This document shows, in pieces, positions 8,855 to 17,395 of a stretch of 64,000 nucleotides of DNA. Origin of the DNA: an uncultured Clostridia bacterium (GTDB lineage: Bacteria; Bacillota; Clostridia; TANB77; UBA1234); the NCBI GenBank assembly GCA_934149405.1, contig CAKPEV010000003.1:178706-242705 (forward strand), read 5' to 3'. The notes below the pieces were generated by a model that did no database searches, was not told the DNA's origin, and saw only the letters and a program-made list of their open reading frames with translations. Made by a program: the position numbers and the translations under genes. The first letter of the stretch is position 1. Each line of letters begins with the position of its first letter.

Positions 8855-9457
8855 ATGTCAAAAGTATTAAGGGTATTTTTAACAATAATTGTTTTTGCAA
8901 TAGGTATGTCTATAGGAATGTATTATGGAGAAAAAACGAAGGTTGTAGAAAAAGTAGAGGAGATAAAACAACGTGATTCAATTCAAGACGTAGTAATAAA
9001 GAATGTTCAGGATGAGAAAATAAAGGAACAAACGTCAGAAGTAGCTTCACAAAAAGAAAAAGTTTCACCATATGCAAAAATGACAATAGAAAAGAAATTT
9101 TCAAAATGTGGTCATACAACGAGCAGTGTTGTAGATGTGCCAAAAGAGTTAGTTAATTTAACTGCAGAAGAAATAGAAAAGAGATATTCTGGTTGGAAAG
9201 TAAAAGATTTTTCTTCAGATGGATTTACGTTATTTAGAATTATAGAGGCCAATTGCGATGACCATTATGTGATAAAAGAAACAGACGGATATTTAGCTGT
9301 GTATGCAGATATAACGGACAATATAAGCAATTTGGTGGAAAAAACAGATATACTTGTGGACACATTAAGAGAAGAAGACAAAATTGATTTAGAAGAGGGA
9401 ATTAGAATTTATGGCAAAGGAGAGCTTAGTAGTTTAATAGAGGACTTTAGTTCTTAA
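8855..9457 (+). CDS. BofC C-terminal domain-like exported protein
   Basis: 200 aa with an N-terminal membrane anchor (FLTIIVFAIGMSIGMYYG, about 8-25), a charged linker, and a soluble domain containing KFSKCGHTT and VIKETDGYLAVYADI. This matches Clostridia proteins with a BofC C-terminal domain. In Bacillus, BofC acts in forespore-to-mother-cell sigma-K checkpoint control. The conserved Cys-Gly-His is a useful marker. The SpoVB-like neighbour supports a sporulation role, which remains inferred. Confidence 0.65.
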   Translation: MSKVLRVFLTIIVFAIGMSIGMYYGEKTKVVEKVEEIKQRDSIQDVVIKNVQDEKIKEQTSEVASQKEKVSPYAKMTIEKKFSKCGHTTSSVVDVPKELVNLTAEEIEKRYSGWKVKDFSSDGFTLFRIIEANCDDHYVIKETDGYLAVYADITDNISNLVEKTDILVDTLREEDKIDLEEGIRIYGKGELSSLIEDFSS

Positions 9458-9508
9458 ATAGAATAATAATTTTTTCTTAGTAAAAAGGGGAAGTCTTCTA
9501 AATACAAT

Positions 9509-9539
9509 AAAAGGTCAGCTAAATTAAGGCTGACCTTTT
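9509..9539. terminator. bidirectional terminator between convergent genes
   Basis: AAAAGGTCAGC (9509-9519) pairs with GCTGACCTTTT (9529-9539), with T-rich flanks on both strands. It serves the BofC-like gene and clpE. Confidence 0.9.
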
Positions 9540-9543
9540 AATA

Positions 9544-11847
9544 CTATTTAATTGCAATTCTATCATTTTCTAAAATTAAGCAAACATTATCTTGTGGTGC
9601 GATTTCATTTTTTAATAAGCATTCAGCAAGTTCATTTTCAACATATTTTTGAATCGCTCTTCTAAGAGGTCTTGCACCATATTTAGGGTCATATCCTTTT
9701 TCTAAAATGTACTCTTTGACTTCTTTAGAAAATGTTATATGAATGTTCTTTTGCTCTAATTCGTTTTTGATTTCATCAAGCATTAAATCAACGATTTGAA
9801 GTAGCTCTGGTTTTGTTAATTCGTGGAATACAATAGTTTCATCAATTCTATTTAGAAATTCTGGCCTAAATGTTTCTTTTAAAGCATTCATAATTCTAGC
9901 TTCAACAAATACAGTCTCATCTTTATTAAAGCCAATTCCATTTGTGTTCATATTTGAACCAGCGTTTGATGTCATGATAATAATTGTGTTATCAAAATTT
10001 ACTGTTCTACCTTGTGAATCGGTAAGTCTGCCATCATCTAAAATTTGAAGCAAAATATTAAAAACATCATTGTGTGCTTTTTCAATTTCATCAAATAAGA
10101 TTAAAGAATATGGATTTCTTCTAACTTTTTCAGTAAGTTGTCCAGCATCATCATATCCAACATAACCTGGAGGAGAACCGATAAGTTTTGAAACGCTATG
10201 ACTTTCCATATATTCAGACATATCAAATCTAATTATTGAATCTTCGCTTCCAAAAAGTTCAGATGCAATAGATTTAGCAAGTTCTGTTTTACCAACACCA
10301 GTAGGTCCAACAAATATAAAAGAAGGTGGACGTTTTTTATTTCTAAGTCCTGCACGATTTCTTCTAATTGCGTTACAAACAGCTGTTACAGCTTTATCTT
10401 GTCCAATTAAACGTTTGTGAATGTTAGATTCTAAATTTAATAATTTTGTAGCTTCAGTTTCAGATATCTTAGAAGCAGGTATTTTTGTCCAACTTTCGAT
10501 AACGTTTGCAACGTCTTCAACAGAAAGCTCAAGTTCTATATTACCTTGTGAAATTTCTGCAATCTGATTTATAAGAGCAGTTTCACGAGATTTAAGATTT
10601 GCAATTTTTTCATAGTCAAGTTCTTTATTTTCTTCATCAATGATTTCAGCCTTTTCACGTTCATCTTTTATCTTGTCTAACTCGTTTTTCATTATTTGAA
10701 GTTGAACTAAAACTTTATTTGTCAAATTAACTTTAGAACAAGCTTCGTCTAAAATATCGATAGCCTTATCCGGTAAAAATCTGTCGTGAATATATTTTTC
10801 AGACATAATAACAATTTGACGAATCAAGTTGTCAGAAACTTTTACATGGTGATATTCTTCATAATAGCTTTTAATGCCTTTCATAATTTCGATAGTTTGA
10901 TCGATAGTTGGTTCTTCAACGATAATACTTTGAAATCTTCTTTCAAGTGCAGCATCTTTTTCAATATATTTTCTATACTCTTTAAGAGTAGTAGTACCAA
11001 TAACTTGGACCTCACCATTAGAAAGAGCGGGTTTTAGAATGTTTGCTGCATTCATCGTGTGTTCCGTATCACCACCAGCACCAACAATATTATGGATTTC
11101 ATCAAAAACTAAAATAATGTTTCCATTGTCTTTACATTCTTGAATGAGAGATTTCATTCTAGCTTCAAATTGACCTCTAAATTGAGTGCCAGCAACCATA
11201 GCTGTCATATCAATTTGATAAATCTCTTTATCTAGTAATTTTGCGGGAACATCTTGAGATACAATTCTAAGTGCTAAACCTTGAGCAATAGCAGTTTTAC
11301 CAACTCCAGGTTCACCAATTAGAACAGGATTGTTTTTAGTACGTCTATTTAGAATTTGTGTCATTCTTTCAATTTCTGCATCTCTACCAATCAATTTATC
11401 TATTTTTCCTTCACGAGCCTTTTTAGTTAAATTTGTGCCAAAAGCCTCTAAAGTTTTTCTCTTTTTTTCTTTGTTTGTCTTTTTATCTTTATTAGATGAT
11501 TTTACTTTACTTTCACTGTTTTGTGTGTCCGAATTTGATGGAAACATATTTGAAAACATGCTTGCAAATGGGTTTGAACCATCTTCATGATTAAAACTTT
11601 CCATAAGTTCATCAGGGAACGGAGCATCTTCACTAGAAATAGATGAAACTATTTCATTAAATTGCTCATTTAGGTTTGCAATATCATCTTCAGAAGCACC
11701 ATATTGTTTCATCATAGATGCAAGTGGATTTATGCCTCTATCTTTCGCACAAGAAAGGCAAAGTCCTTCAAGACTTGGCTTACCATCTACAATCTTATTA
11801 ACAAAAACAACAGCAGTGTTCTTCTTACATACTGAGCATAATGCCAT
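9544..11847 (-). CDS. clpE: Clp protease ATP-binding subunit, ClpE type
   Basis: 767-aa Hsp100 unfoldase that feeds proteins to ClpP. The N-terminus is a zinc finger (Cys4, Cys7, Cys30, Cys33) in place of the double ClpN repeat, which is the hallmark of ClpE over ClpC. Two AAA+ modules follow: GEPGVGKT near 176 with FDEIHN, and GPTGVGKTEL near 512 with FDEIEKAH. A UVR-like coiled middle segment lies between (about 405-440). The C-terminus (YGARPLRRAIQKYVE) is typical. It has its own promoter with a palindrome just downstream of the -10, consistent with stress repression. ClpC is the alternative name, but the finger favours ClpE. Confidence 0.88.
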   Translation of the reverse strand: MALCSVCKKNTAVVFVNKIVDGKPSLEGLCLSCAKDRGINPLASMMKQYGASEDDIANLNEQFNEIVSSISSEDAPFPDELMESFNHEDGSNPFASMFSNMFPSNSDTQNSESKVKSSNKDKKTNKEKKRKTLEAFGTNLTKKAREGKIDKLIGRDAEIERMTQILNRRTKNNPVLIGEPGVGKTAIAQGLALRIVSQDVPAKLLDKEIYQIDMTAMVAGTQFRGQFEARMKSLIQECKDNGNIILVFDEIHNIVGAGGDTEHTMNAANILKPALSNGEVQVIGTTTLKEYRKYIEKDAALERRFQSIIVEEPTIDQTIEIMKGIKSYYEEYHHVKVSDNLIRQIVIMSEKYIHDRFLPDKAIDILDEACSKVNLTNKVLVQLQIMKNELDKIKDEREKAEIIDEENKELDYEKIANLKSRETALINQIAEISQGNIELELSVEDVANVIESWTKIPASKISETEATKLLNLESNIHKRLIGQDKAVTAVCNAIRRNRAGLRNKKRPPSFIFVGPTGVGKTELAKSIASELFGSEDSIIRFDMSEYMESHSVSKLIGSPPGYVGYDDAGQLTEKVRRNPYSLILFDEIEKAHNDVFNILLQILDDGRLTDSQGRTVNFDNTIIIMTSNAGSNMNTNGIGFNKDETVFVEARIMNALKETFRPEFLNRIDETIVFHELTKPELLQIVDLMLDEIKNELEQKNIHITFSKEVKEYILEKGYDPKYGARPLRRAIQKYVENELAECLLKNEIAPQDNVCLILENDRIAIK

Positions 11848-11882
11848 TTAACATAACCCCTTTATAAAATAAATTGCGTGAA

Positions 11883-11898
11883 AGCACTAAAAAGTGCT
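11883..11898 (-). promoter_or_regulatory. palindromic operator candidate for clpE
   Basis: Perfect palindrome AGCACT-AAAA-AGTGCT, preceded on the minus strand by TT. It sits roughly 8-23 nt downstream of the predicted start of transcription. The half-sites equal those of CIRCE (TTAGCACT), but the spacer is 4 nt rather than CIRCE spacing, so HrcA binding is not assured. It does not look like a CtsR site. Confidence 0.5.
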
Positions 11899-11912
11899 AA
11901 ACATACAAATAT

Positions 11913-11941
11913 ATATTAGCAAAACAGGGGTTAAAAGTCAA
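11913..11941 (-). promoter_or_regulatory. sigma-A promoter of clpE
   Basis: On the minus strand TTGACT (11941-11936) and TAATAT (11918-11913) are separated by 17 bp. The leader is about 55 nt and contains the palindrome at 11883-11898. Confidence 0.75.
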
Positions 11942-11953
11942 TGTATCAAAAAC

Positions 11954-11983
11954 TTGTTGCATTACGTAGATAAATAATATAAA
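11954..11983 (+). promoter_or_regulatory. possible promoter of thyX
   Basis: TTGTTG (11954-11959), an 18-bp spacer and TATAAA (11978-11983), upstream of the thyX start at 12044. Confidence 0.45.
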
Positions 11984-12043
11984 ATGTCAAATGAAGTAAG
12001 AAATTTGCATTATAGCCTAAATTATTTAATGGAGGAAAAATGT

Positions 12044-13228
12044 ATGAATGTAAAGGTTTTGGGAACTACTCACGTTGGATATCTTCTTGCAAAAGAAGAG
12101 GCTCTGGATTTTGGTGGAAAAGCAGCAGGTGTATGTTATATGCCGAGTGACTTTGAAACGCTTATGAATGAGCCTAAGGAGAAAACACTCGCAAGAGTGA
12201 ACGACACACTTAAGTCTGGGCATCATAGTGTATATGACCATGTCTCGTATAACTTACTTTTTGAGAGCATTCCGAAAATCTTGGCGATGGTTTTAAACAA
12301 CGAAGGTATTTATACCACGTCGGAAAAGTCTGCACGTTATACTCAAATGAAGCCTTCTGAGGAGGAGCTTTTTCTTTACAACAAGTGGAATGACATTTTC
12401 AAAGGATTGATTACCGAGAAATACTTTGAAAAGTATCTTGCCTACTTTGAAGGGAACGAAAAGAGAGCAAGCAATGCGGTAAAGAAACTTGCACAAGAAA
12501 ATGCAAGATACATGATAAGTGTATTTACGCCTACGACTATGATTTATTCGGTAAGTTTTAGGCAAATAAACTATATCGTGTCTTTTTTTGAAGAGTTCAT
12601 CGAAACAGCAGAGGCTACTTCATTTAACCAAAAGTTGAAAGAAGCTATGCTCGAGTTTATAGAAGAACTTCCTGCTGAAATAAAAGAACCGCTTTTGACA
12701 GCTTCTGAAAAGGGCAGAAAGATTTCGCTTTTTGACAGCAGAGTAGAAAGAAAAGAAGAATTTTCTGAGAACTACTGCACAACCTACAAAGGAACTTTTG
12801 CTGAACTTGCACAGGCACAAAGACATAGGACACTTGACTACAAGATGAGATTTTTGCCTGAAGCAGAGTTTTATGTTCCTGAGATTTTAAAAGAAAATGA
12901 TGAGCTTTCAAAAGAATGGACAAAAGACATCACGTCTATTGCACATGTCTATCCTCAAGGAATGCTTGTCAGCATAAGAGAAAGAGGAACTTACGAGAAA
13001 TTCATACTAAAGTGCTACGAAAGACTTTGCGGATGTGCTCAGCTTGAAATAGCACTTCAAACAAAAAAGACTCTTGATAATTATCTTGAGCAAACAAAAG
13101 AAACGAACGAAGAAGTATATAAAGAACTCGAAAAAATCTCGAAAGGTGCTCGTTGCACATTCCCTTGCTTCAAGTGTAACAAGAGATGTGTATGGGGTGC
13201 AAAAGAGGCATTAACGAGAAAAATTTAA
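12044..13228 (+). CDS. thyX: FAD-dependent thymidylate synthase-like protein with two modules
   Basis: ThyX methylates dUMP using FAD and methylene-THF. The start at 12044 lies 8 nt after GGAGG; an upstream in-frame ATG at 11984 lacks a site. At about 394 aa it is far longer than a usual ThyX of 210-280 aa and reads as two related halves. The first has GHHSVYDHVSY (about 59-69) and SEKSARYTQM (about 92-101), the GH-S-EH and S-RY elements, but lacks RHR. The second has AQAQRHRTLDYKM (about 255-267) with the RHR element. A Cys-rich tail (CTFPCFKCNKRC) ends the protein. It may be a fused, divergent ThyX pair. Family call fairly secure; activity uncertain. Confidence 0.78.
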   Translation: MNVKVLGTTHVGYLLAKEEALDFGGKAAGVCYMPSDFETLMNEPKEKTLARVNDTLKSGHHSVYDHVSYNLLFESIPKILAMVLNNEGIYTTSEKSARYTQMKPSEEELFLYNKWNDIFKGLITEKYFEKYLAYFEGNEKRASNAVKKLAQENARYMISVFTPTTMIYSVSFRQINYIVSFFEEFIETAEATSFNQKLKEAMLEFIEELPAEIKEPLLTASEKGRKISLFDSRVERKEEFSENYCTTYKGTFAELAQAQRHRTLDYKMRFLPEAEFYVPEILKENDELSKEWTKDITSIAHVYPQGMLVSIRERGTYEKFILKCYERLCGCAQLEIALQTKKTLDNYLEQTKETNEEVYKELEKISKGARCTFPCFKCNKRCVWGAKEALTRKI

Positions 13229-13265
13229 GTAACAGAAAGTTTTAATCTTCGCATAAAACTCAAAT

Positions 13266-13307
13266 ATGGCTGAGTGTTTAAGGAGAAATCCTAAAATACT
13301 CAGCCAT
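13266..13307. terminator. bidirectional terminator between thyX and nth
   Basis: Arms 13266-13284 and 13289-13307 form a nearly perfect 19-bp stem (core ATGGCTGAGT / ACTCAGCCAT) with a 4-nt loop. T-rich stretches lie on the plus strand downstream and, read on the minus strand, after nth. Confidence 0.85.
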
Positions 13308-13341
13308 TCGTTTTATCTAAAGAAGAAATGATATATATTTT

Positions 13342-13965
13342 TTATTTTTTCTTGCAGAACCTTTTTATTGTACACTCATCACATTTAGGCTTTTGAGCTG
13401 TACAAATTGCACGACCATGATACACCAATAAATGATTCATTAAAGGCCAATATTTCTTTGGAATCTTTTTTAACAAGTCTTGTTCAACTTTTGATGCTTC
13501 TTTTTCTTTAGATAACCCAAGTCTATTTGAAAGCCTAAGGGCGTGCGTATCTACCGCAATACCTTCACATTTGTTGAATGCTTCTAACATTATTACATTA
13601 GCACTTTTTCTTCCAATGCCTGAAAGTGTTGTTAAATCTTCCATTTTGTCTGGAACGATACAATTATATTTTTCTATAATTTGAATTGAACATTCTTTTA
13701 TATGCTTTGCTTTATTTCTATAAAAACTAATAGAAGAGATTAGCTTTTCAATTTCTTTAATATCCATTTTTGCAAATTGCTGTGGTGTGTTTGCTACTTT
13801 GAATAAATCTTTTGTGACGATATTTACTCTCGCATCTGTGCATTGAGCAGAAAGCATAACAGCAACCAAAAGCTCAAAGGGTGATGTGAAGTCAAGAGAA
13901 CCTTTTTCACCATCGTAGCATTTAGAAAGTTCTAGTATAAATTCTTCTATTTCACTTTTTTTCAT
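13342..13965 (-). CDS. nth: endonuclease III
   Basis: 207-aa base-excision repair DNA glycosylase/AP lyase acting on oxidised pyrimidines. The helix-hairpin-helix LSGIGRKSANVI supplies the catalytic Lys, and VDTHALRLSNRLGL supplies the catalytic Asp. The C-terminal 4Fe-4S motif C-x6-C-x2-C-x5-C is intact. A GAGGAA site precedes the ATG. It is convergent with thyX and transcribed alone. Confidence 0.95.
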   Translation of the reverse strand: MKKSEIEEFILELSKCYDGEKGSLDFTSPFELLVAVMLSAQCTDARVNIVTKDLFKVANTPQQFAKMDIKEIEKLISSISFYRNKAKHIKECSIQIIEKYNCIVPDKMEDLTTLSGIGRKSANVIMLEAFNKCEGIAVDTHALRLSNRLGLSKEKEASKVEQDLLKKIPKKYWPLMNHLLVYHGRAICTAQKPKCDECTIKRFCKKK

Positions 13966-14077
13966 AACAATTCCTCGTTTCTAAATCCAATTTAAAATAT
14001 CATGTTTTTATGTAGATAAGTATTGCACCTTGTTTTTAGTAAGTTAATTTACACTACCATTTAAAAAACATCTTGGA

Positions 14078-14109
14078 CATACACTAATCAGATTTTACTA
14101 CATAGAATA
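14078..14109 (+). promoter_or_regulatory. possible mother-cell sigma (E/K) -10 elements
   Basis: CATACACTA (14078-14086) and CATAGAATA (14101-14109) both fit CATAnnnTA, the -10 class of the sporulation factors sigma-E/sigma-K. They lie 54 and 31 bp upstream of the small sporulation ORFs. The -35 regions are not clear. Confidence 0.35.
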
Positions 14110-14139
14110 TAGTAAATCAACGGTAAAAGGAGGTAGTAT

Positions 14140-14286
14140 ATGAATTTTTTGAAAAAGACATGTGCAGTGTGCATGGTTGGTTTTGGCCTTGGGGTGCTAC
14201 TTGTGTTACTACTTCCGATTACGGGGTGGATAGTTTTAATTGGAGCAGTGCTTTTGATTTTAGGGTTAGCATGGCTATGTAGATAA
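14140..14286 (+). CDS. small hydrophobic membrane protein upstream of spoVM
   Basis: 48 aa behind a perfect AAAGGAGG site (14126-14133). The sequence starts MNFLKKTCAVCMVGFGLG and is followed by two hydrophobic stretches broken by a Pro-Ile-Thr-Gly-Trp turn, so it is a likely membrane hairpin. It is separated by 14 bp from the SpoVM-like ORF and shares its likely sporulation promoter. Function unknown; a partner or accessory of SpoVM is inferred from position. Confidence 0.65.
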   Translation: MNFLKKTCAVCMVGFGLGVLLVLLLPITGWIVLIGAVLLILGLAWLCR

Positions 14287-14300
14287 AAGGAGGATGAAAA

Positions 14301-14390
14301 ATGAAAATCGTGGTTTATAAACCTTCAAATTTTATGAAAGGAATTTTGAGATTTTTATTTAGAGTTAAAAAGACGGAAAATAATACATAA
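14301..14390 (+). CDS. spoVM: SpoVM-like spore coat anchoring peptide
   Basis: 29 aa behind AAAGGAGG. The amphipathic N-terminal segment MKIVVYKPSNFMKGILRF parallels Bacillus SpoVM (MKFYTIKLPKFLGGIVRA). Lys2, Lys7, a helix-breaking Pro, Phe11, Gly14, Ile15 and Arg17 are in place; the Pro is at position 8 instead of 9. SpoVM recognises the convex forespore membrane and anchors SpoIVA. The neighbourhood spoVM-rpmB-recG is the same as in Bacillus, which strongly supports the call despite the small size. Confidence 0.8.
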   Translation: MKIVVYKPSNFMKGILRFLFRVKKTENNT

Positions 14391-14446
14391 GAAAAATTCA
14401 GCAGTGAATAGGCGATATTTCAAACAAAATTTAAGCAAAAAAATAG

Positions 14447-14482
14447 TGCAGATAAGGAAAAATGAATTCTTCCTTATCTGCA
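14447..14482. terminator. bidirectional terminator (spoVM / rpmB)
   Basis: TGCAGATAAGGAA (14447-14459) pairs perfectly with TTCCTTATCTGCA (14470-14482). T-rich tracts follow on the plus strand (TTATTTTTATT) and on the minus strand after the left arm. Confidence 0.85.
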
Positions 14483-14503
14483 TTATTTTTATTGCTTATT
14501 TAA

Positions 14504-14689
14504 TTAAGCTCTTTCAACTTTACCTGATTTTAAGCATCTTGAACATACTGTAATTTTTTTAGGTGTACCATCAACAACAGCTTTAACACTTCTTAAATTT
14601 GGTTTAAATGTTCTAGCTGATCTTCTGTGTGAGTGGCTTACTTGGTTTAAAAAAACTTTTTCTTTTTCACAAATTTCGCATTTTGCCAT
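14504..14689 (-). CDS. rpmB: 50S ribosomal protein L28
   Basis: 61 aa. MAKCEICEKEKVFLNQVSHS, RRSARTFKPNLR and CSRCLKSGKVER carry the paired CxxC zinc-binding cysteines of the C+ type of L28. GGAGGTG precedes the ATG on the minus strand. It is transcribed alone from its own promoter, divergent from recG. Confidence 0.97.
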   Translation of the reverse strand: MAKCEICEKEKVFLNQVSHSHRRSARTFKPNLRSVKAVVDGTPKKITVCSRCLKSGKVERA

Positions 14690-14731
14690 TTCAAAGCACC
14701 TCCTTATGCCTTTGTTTAATCGTTCCTTACT

Positions 14732-14760
14732 ATTCTAGCACAACACACGCGTTTTGACAA
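14732..14760 (-). promoter_or_regulatory. sigma-A promoter of rpmB
   Basis: Minus-strand TTGTCA (14760-14755), 17-bp spacer, TAGAAT (14737-14732) with a TG extension just upstream. Confidence 0.75.
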
Positions 14761-14782
14761 CACATTTTTTCAAAAAATACGA

Positions 14783-14811
14783 TTGACAAGAACAAGTGTT
14801 TATGATATTAT
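14783..14811 (+). promoter_or_regulatory. sigma-A promoter of recG
   Basis: TTGACA (14783-14788), 17-bp spacer, TATTAT (14806-14811). It diverges from the rpmB promoter 22 bp away. Confidence 0.8.
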
Positions 14812-14875
14812 CTTCATAGTACATAGAGTATTATATTCTTTAAATAACTAAAGTCAAGTGTTTTAGGAGGTAGAA

Positions 14876-16921
14876 ATGACTTTCTTAAATCAAAGTGTTC
14901 AATATATAAAGGGTGTAGGGCCTAGCAGAGTAGAGGTTTTAAATAAATTAGGCATACAAACAGTTGAAGATGTAATAAATTATTTTCCAAGAGAATATGA
15001 AGATAGAGGGAAATTTAAAAGCATATGCGAATTGCAAAATGGTGAAGTTGCTACCATAAAGGCGATAGTAAAATCGAATATAACTGAGAGTCGAATAAGA
15101 AAAGGAATGACAATATATAAAACAGTTGCATCAGATGAAACAGATAGCATAATTTTAACTTGGTTTAATCAAATGTTTGTTAAAAAATCATTAAAACCAT
15201 TAGAAGAATACATTTTTTATGGCAAGGTAAATGTGGGAATAGGTAGAAAAGAAATGAGTGCACCTATTTTTGAAAGACCAGGTGAAAATAAAAATTTAGG
15301 TAAAATTGTGCCTATATATCCTTTGACTGAGGGAATCACGCAAAATGTTCTTAGAGGTATAATACAATCGGCAGTAGATATGGTAAAGGGTAACTTAGAA
15401 GAGACTTTGCCAAGTAAAGTGATAAATGATAATAATTTATGCGATATAAATTATGCGATAGAAAAAATTCATTTTCCAGTAGAACTTTCGGAGTTTGAAA
15501 TTGCTAGATATAGAATTGCATTCGAGGAATTGCTTATAATGCAACTTGGGTTACTTTCAATAAAAGCAAAAGGCAAAAAAGATGAAAAAGGTATTTCTTT
15601 TGCCTCAAAGGGCGAGATTGACGAACTTTTAAATTCTCTTCCATACAAGCTTACTGGAGCTCAAATGCGAGTTTGGAAAGAAATCGAAAAAGATATGGAA
15701 AAAGATAGACCAATGAATAGGTTAGTACAAGGTGATGTTGGCTCTGGAAAAACAGTAGTTGCCACTCTTGCAATGCTTAAAGCAGTAAATAATGGTTATC
15801 AAGCTGCTATGATGGCACCTACAGCAATCTTAGCTAAGCAACATTATTTGGGTATTTCAAAGATGTTAGCGCCTTTTGGCATTAGATGTGAATTGTTTAC
15901 AAGTGATTTGACAAAAAGTCAAAAGAATAAACTATTGCAATCATTAAAGGCAGGCGAAATTGATATAGCTATAGGTACACATGCACTCCTAGAAGAAAAT
16001 GTAGAGTTTAATAACTGCGGGCTTGTTATAACAGATGAACAACATAGATTTGGAGTAAGACAAAGAGGGATTTTAACAGCAAAAGGCGAAAAGGCAGATA
16101 CGCTTGTTATGACTGCGACACCAATACCAAGAACACTTGCTATAATCCTTTATGGCGATTTGGATATTTCAATAATTGATGAGCTTCCACCAGGAAGACA
16201 AAAGATTGATACCTATGCAGTTAAAAGAAACTTAGAAGAAAGAGTAAATAACTTTGTAATAAAAGAGCTTGCGAGTGGCAGACAAGCATATATAGTTTGT
16301 CCGCTTGTCGAAGAATCAGAAAACTTTGATGCAAAATCGGTTACAGAGATGTTTGATTATTATAAAGATGTTTTTAAAGATTATAAAGTTGCAATTTTGC
16401 ACGGAAAAATGAAGCCAAAAGAAAAAGATGAGATAATGGCAAAATTTAAAGATGGCGAAATAAATGTACTTATATCAACCACTGTTATTGAAGTTGGAGT
16501 GGATGTTCCAAATGCAACAATAATGATAATTGAAAATGCAGAAAGATTTGGCTTAGCCCAACTGCACCAGCTTAGAGGAAGAGTTGGAAGAGGAAAGTTT
16601 AAATCATATTGTATACTAAAATATGAGAGTAATTCAGAAATAGTAAAGCAAAGAATGGAAATAATGCAAAAAAGTAGTGATGGTTTTGTTATATCTGAAA
16701 AAGACCTAGAGCTTAGAGGACCGGGTGAGTTCTTCGGAACAAAGCAACATGGTATACCAGAGTTTAAAGTTGCTAATTTAATTACAGATGTGAAAATATT
16801 AAAAGAAGCTCAAGCTGTTGCAAACGATATATTAGAAGCTGACCCGATGCTTTTAAAAGAAGAGAATCAAAAAATAAAACAAAAAATAGATAAATTATTT
16901 GACACTCAAATACAATTGTAA
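14876..16921 (+). CDS. recG: ATP-dependent DNA helicase RecG
   Basis: 681-aa branched-DNA translocase that regresses stalled forks and resolves R-loops and Holliday structures. The N-terminal wedge/OB region (1-200) is followed by the SF2 motor with GDVGSGKTV near 285, DEQHRFG near 386, TATPIPRTLA, and the C-terminal LAQLHQLRGRVGRG and PGEFFGTKQHG motifs. A TTAGGAGGT site precedes the ATG, and a strong promoter and terminator bracket it as a single unit. Confidence 0.97.
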   Translation: MTFLNQSVQYIKGVGPSRVEVLNKLGIQTVEDVINYFPREYEDRGKFKSICELQNGEVATIKAIVKSNITESRIRKGMTIYKTVASDETDSIILTWFNQMFVKKSLKPLEEYIFYGKVNVGIGRKEMSAPIFERPGENKNLGKIVPIYPLTEGITQNVLRGIIQSAVDMVKGNLEETLPSKVINDNNLCDINYAIEKIHFPVELSEFEIARYRIAFEELLIMQLGLLSIKAKGKKDEKGISFASKGEIDELLNSLPYKLTGAQMRVWKEIEKDMEKDRPMNRLVQGDVGSGKTVVATLAMLKAVNNGYQAAMMAPTAILAKQHYLGISKMLAPFGIRCELFTSDLTKSQKNKLLQSLKAGEIDIAIGTHALLEENVEFNNCGLVITDEQHRFGVRQRGILTAKGEKADTLVMTATPIPRTLAIILYGDLDISIIDELPPGRQKIDTYAVKRNLEERVNNFVIKELASGRQAYIVCPLVEESENFDAKSVTEMFDYYKDVFKDYKVAILHGKMKPKEKDEIMAKFKDGEINVLISTTVIEVGVDVPNATIMIIENAERFGLAQLHQLRGRVGRGKFKSYCILKYESNSEIVKQRMEIMQKSSDGFVISEKDLELRGPGEFFGTKQHGIPEFKVANLITDVKILKEAQAVANDILEADPMLLKEENQKIKQKIDKLFDTQIQL

Positions 16922-17028
16922 TAAATGTGTACCAGTTGATAAAAATATGCGGTAAAAATTTTGCTTAGATTTTCACATATAATTTTAAAAAATAAAGTTG
17001 CATCGGCCTTGTATTTCTAGTTAAGGAA

Positions 17029-17058
17029 AAGGCTATCAATCAGACGATTGGTAGCCTT
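17029..17058 (+). terminator. recG terminator
   Basis: AAGGCTATCAATC (17029-17041) pairs with GATTGGTAGCCTT (17046-17058) around an AGAC loop, followed by TATACTTAG. The T-run is short. Confidence 0.65.
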
Positions 17059-17147
17059 TATACTTAGAAACTTTCGATATTATCAAATTTTAGATAATCA
17101 CTAATAAACAATTTGATTCATTAAATTTAATTGCTTAGCTATAAAAG

Positions 17148-17306
17148 TTATTCAGCTTTTATATAAGAACCGCAACAAGTTTCATCTTCTGGTGATCCGT
17201 TTTTGCAACAAGCACAAGGTGCTACTTGAATTGTTGAAAGTGTACATTTATGCATATCTGGTGCATTAAACTTACAACTACATACTGAACAGTTTATTTT
17301 AGACAT
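17148..17306 (-). CDS. DUF1540-type small cysteine-rich protein
   Basis: 52 aa with nine cysteines: CSVCSCKF, HKCTLSTIQV, CACC and DETCCG. This spacing is typical of DUF1540 proteins, which are abundant in Clostridia and probably bind metal. The start follows GGAGTG on the minus strand. It lies downstream of, and in the same direction as, the DUF6056 gene but beyond a terminator, so it is probably separate. Function unknown. Confidence 0.7.
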   Translation of the reverse strand: MSKINCSVCSCKFNAPDMHKCTLSTIQVAPCACCKNGSPEDETCCGSYIKAE

Positions 17307-17329
17307 TTTAAATCACTCCATAAAAAAGA

Positions 17330-17346
17330 TTGTACTTTTGGTACAA
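17330..17346 (-). terminator. terminator of the DUF6056 gene
   Basis: TTGTAC (17330-17335) and GTACAA (17341-17346) form a short stem. Read on the minus strand it is followed by TCTTTTTTA. Confidence 0.6.
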
Positions 17347-17395
17347 TTTTATTATGTGCTAAATTTCTATTTATATGATGTAAAATTATTCAAAA

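Noticed and set aside
11883..11898. Canonical CIRCE (HrcA) operator
   Set aside because: Half-sites match but the spacer is far too short.
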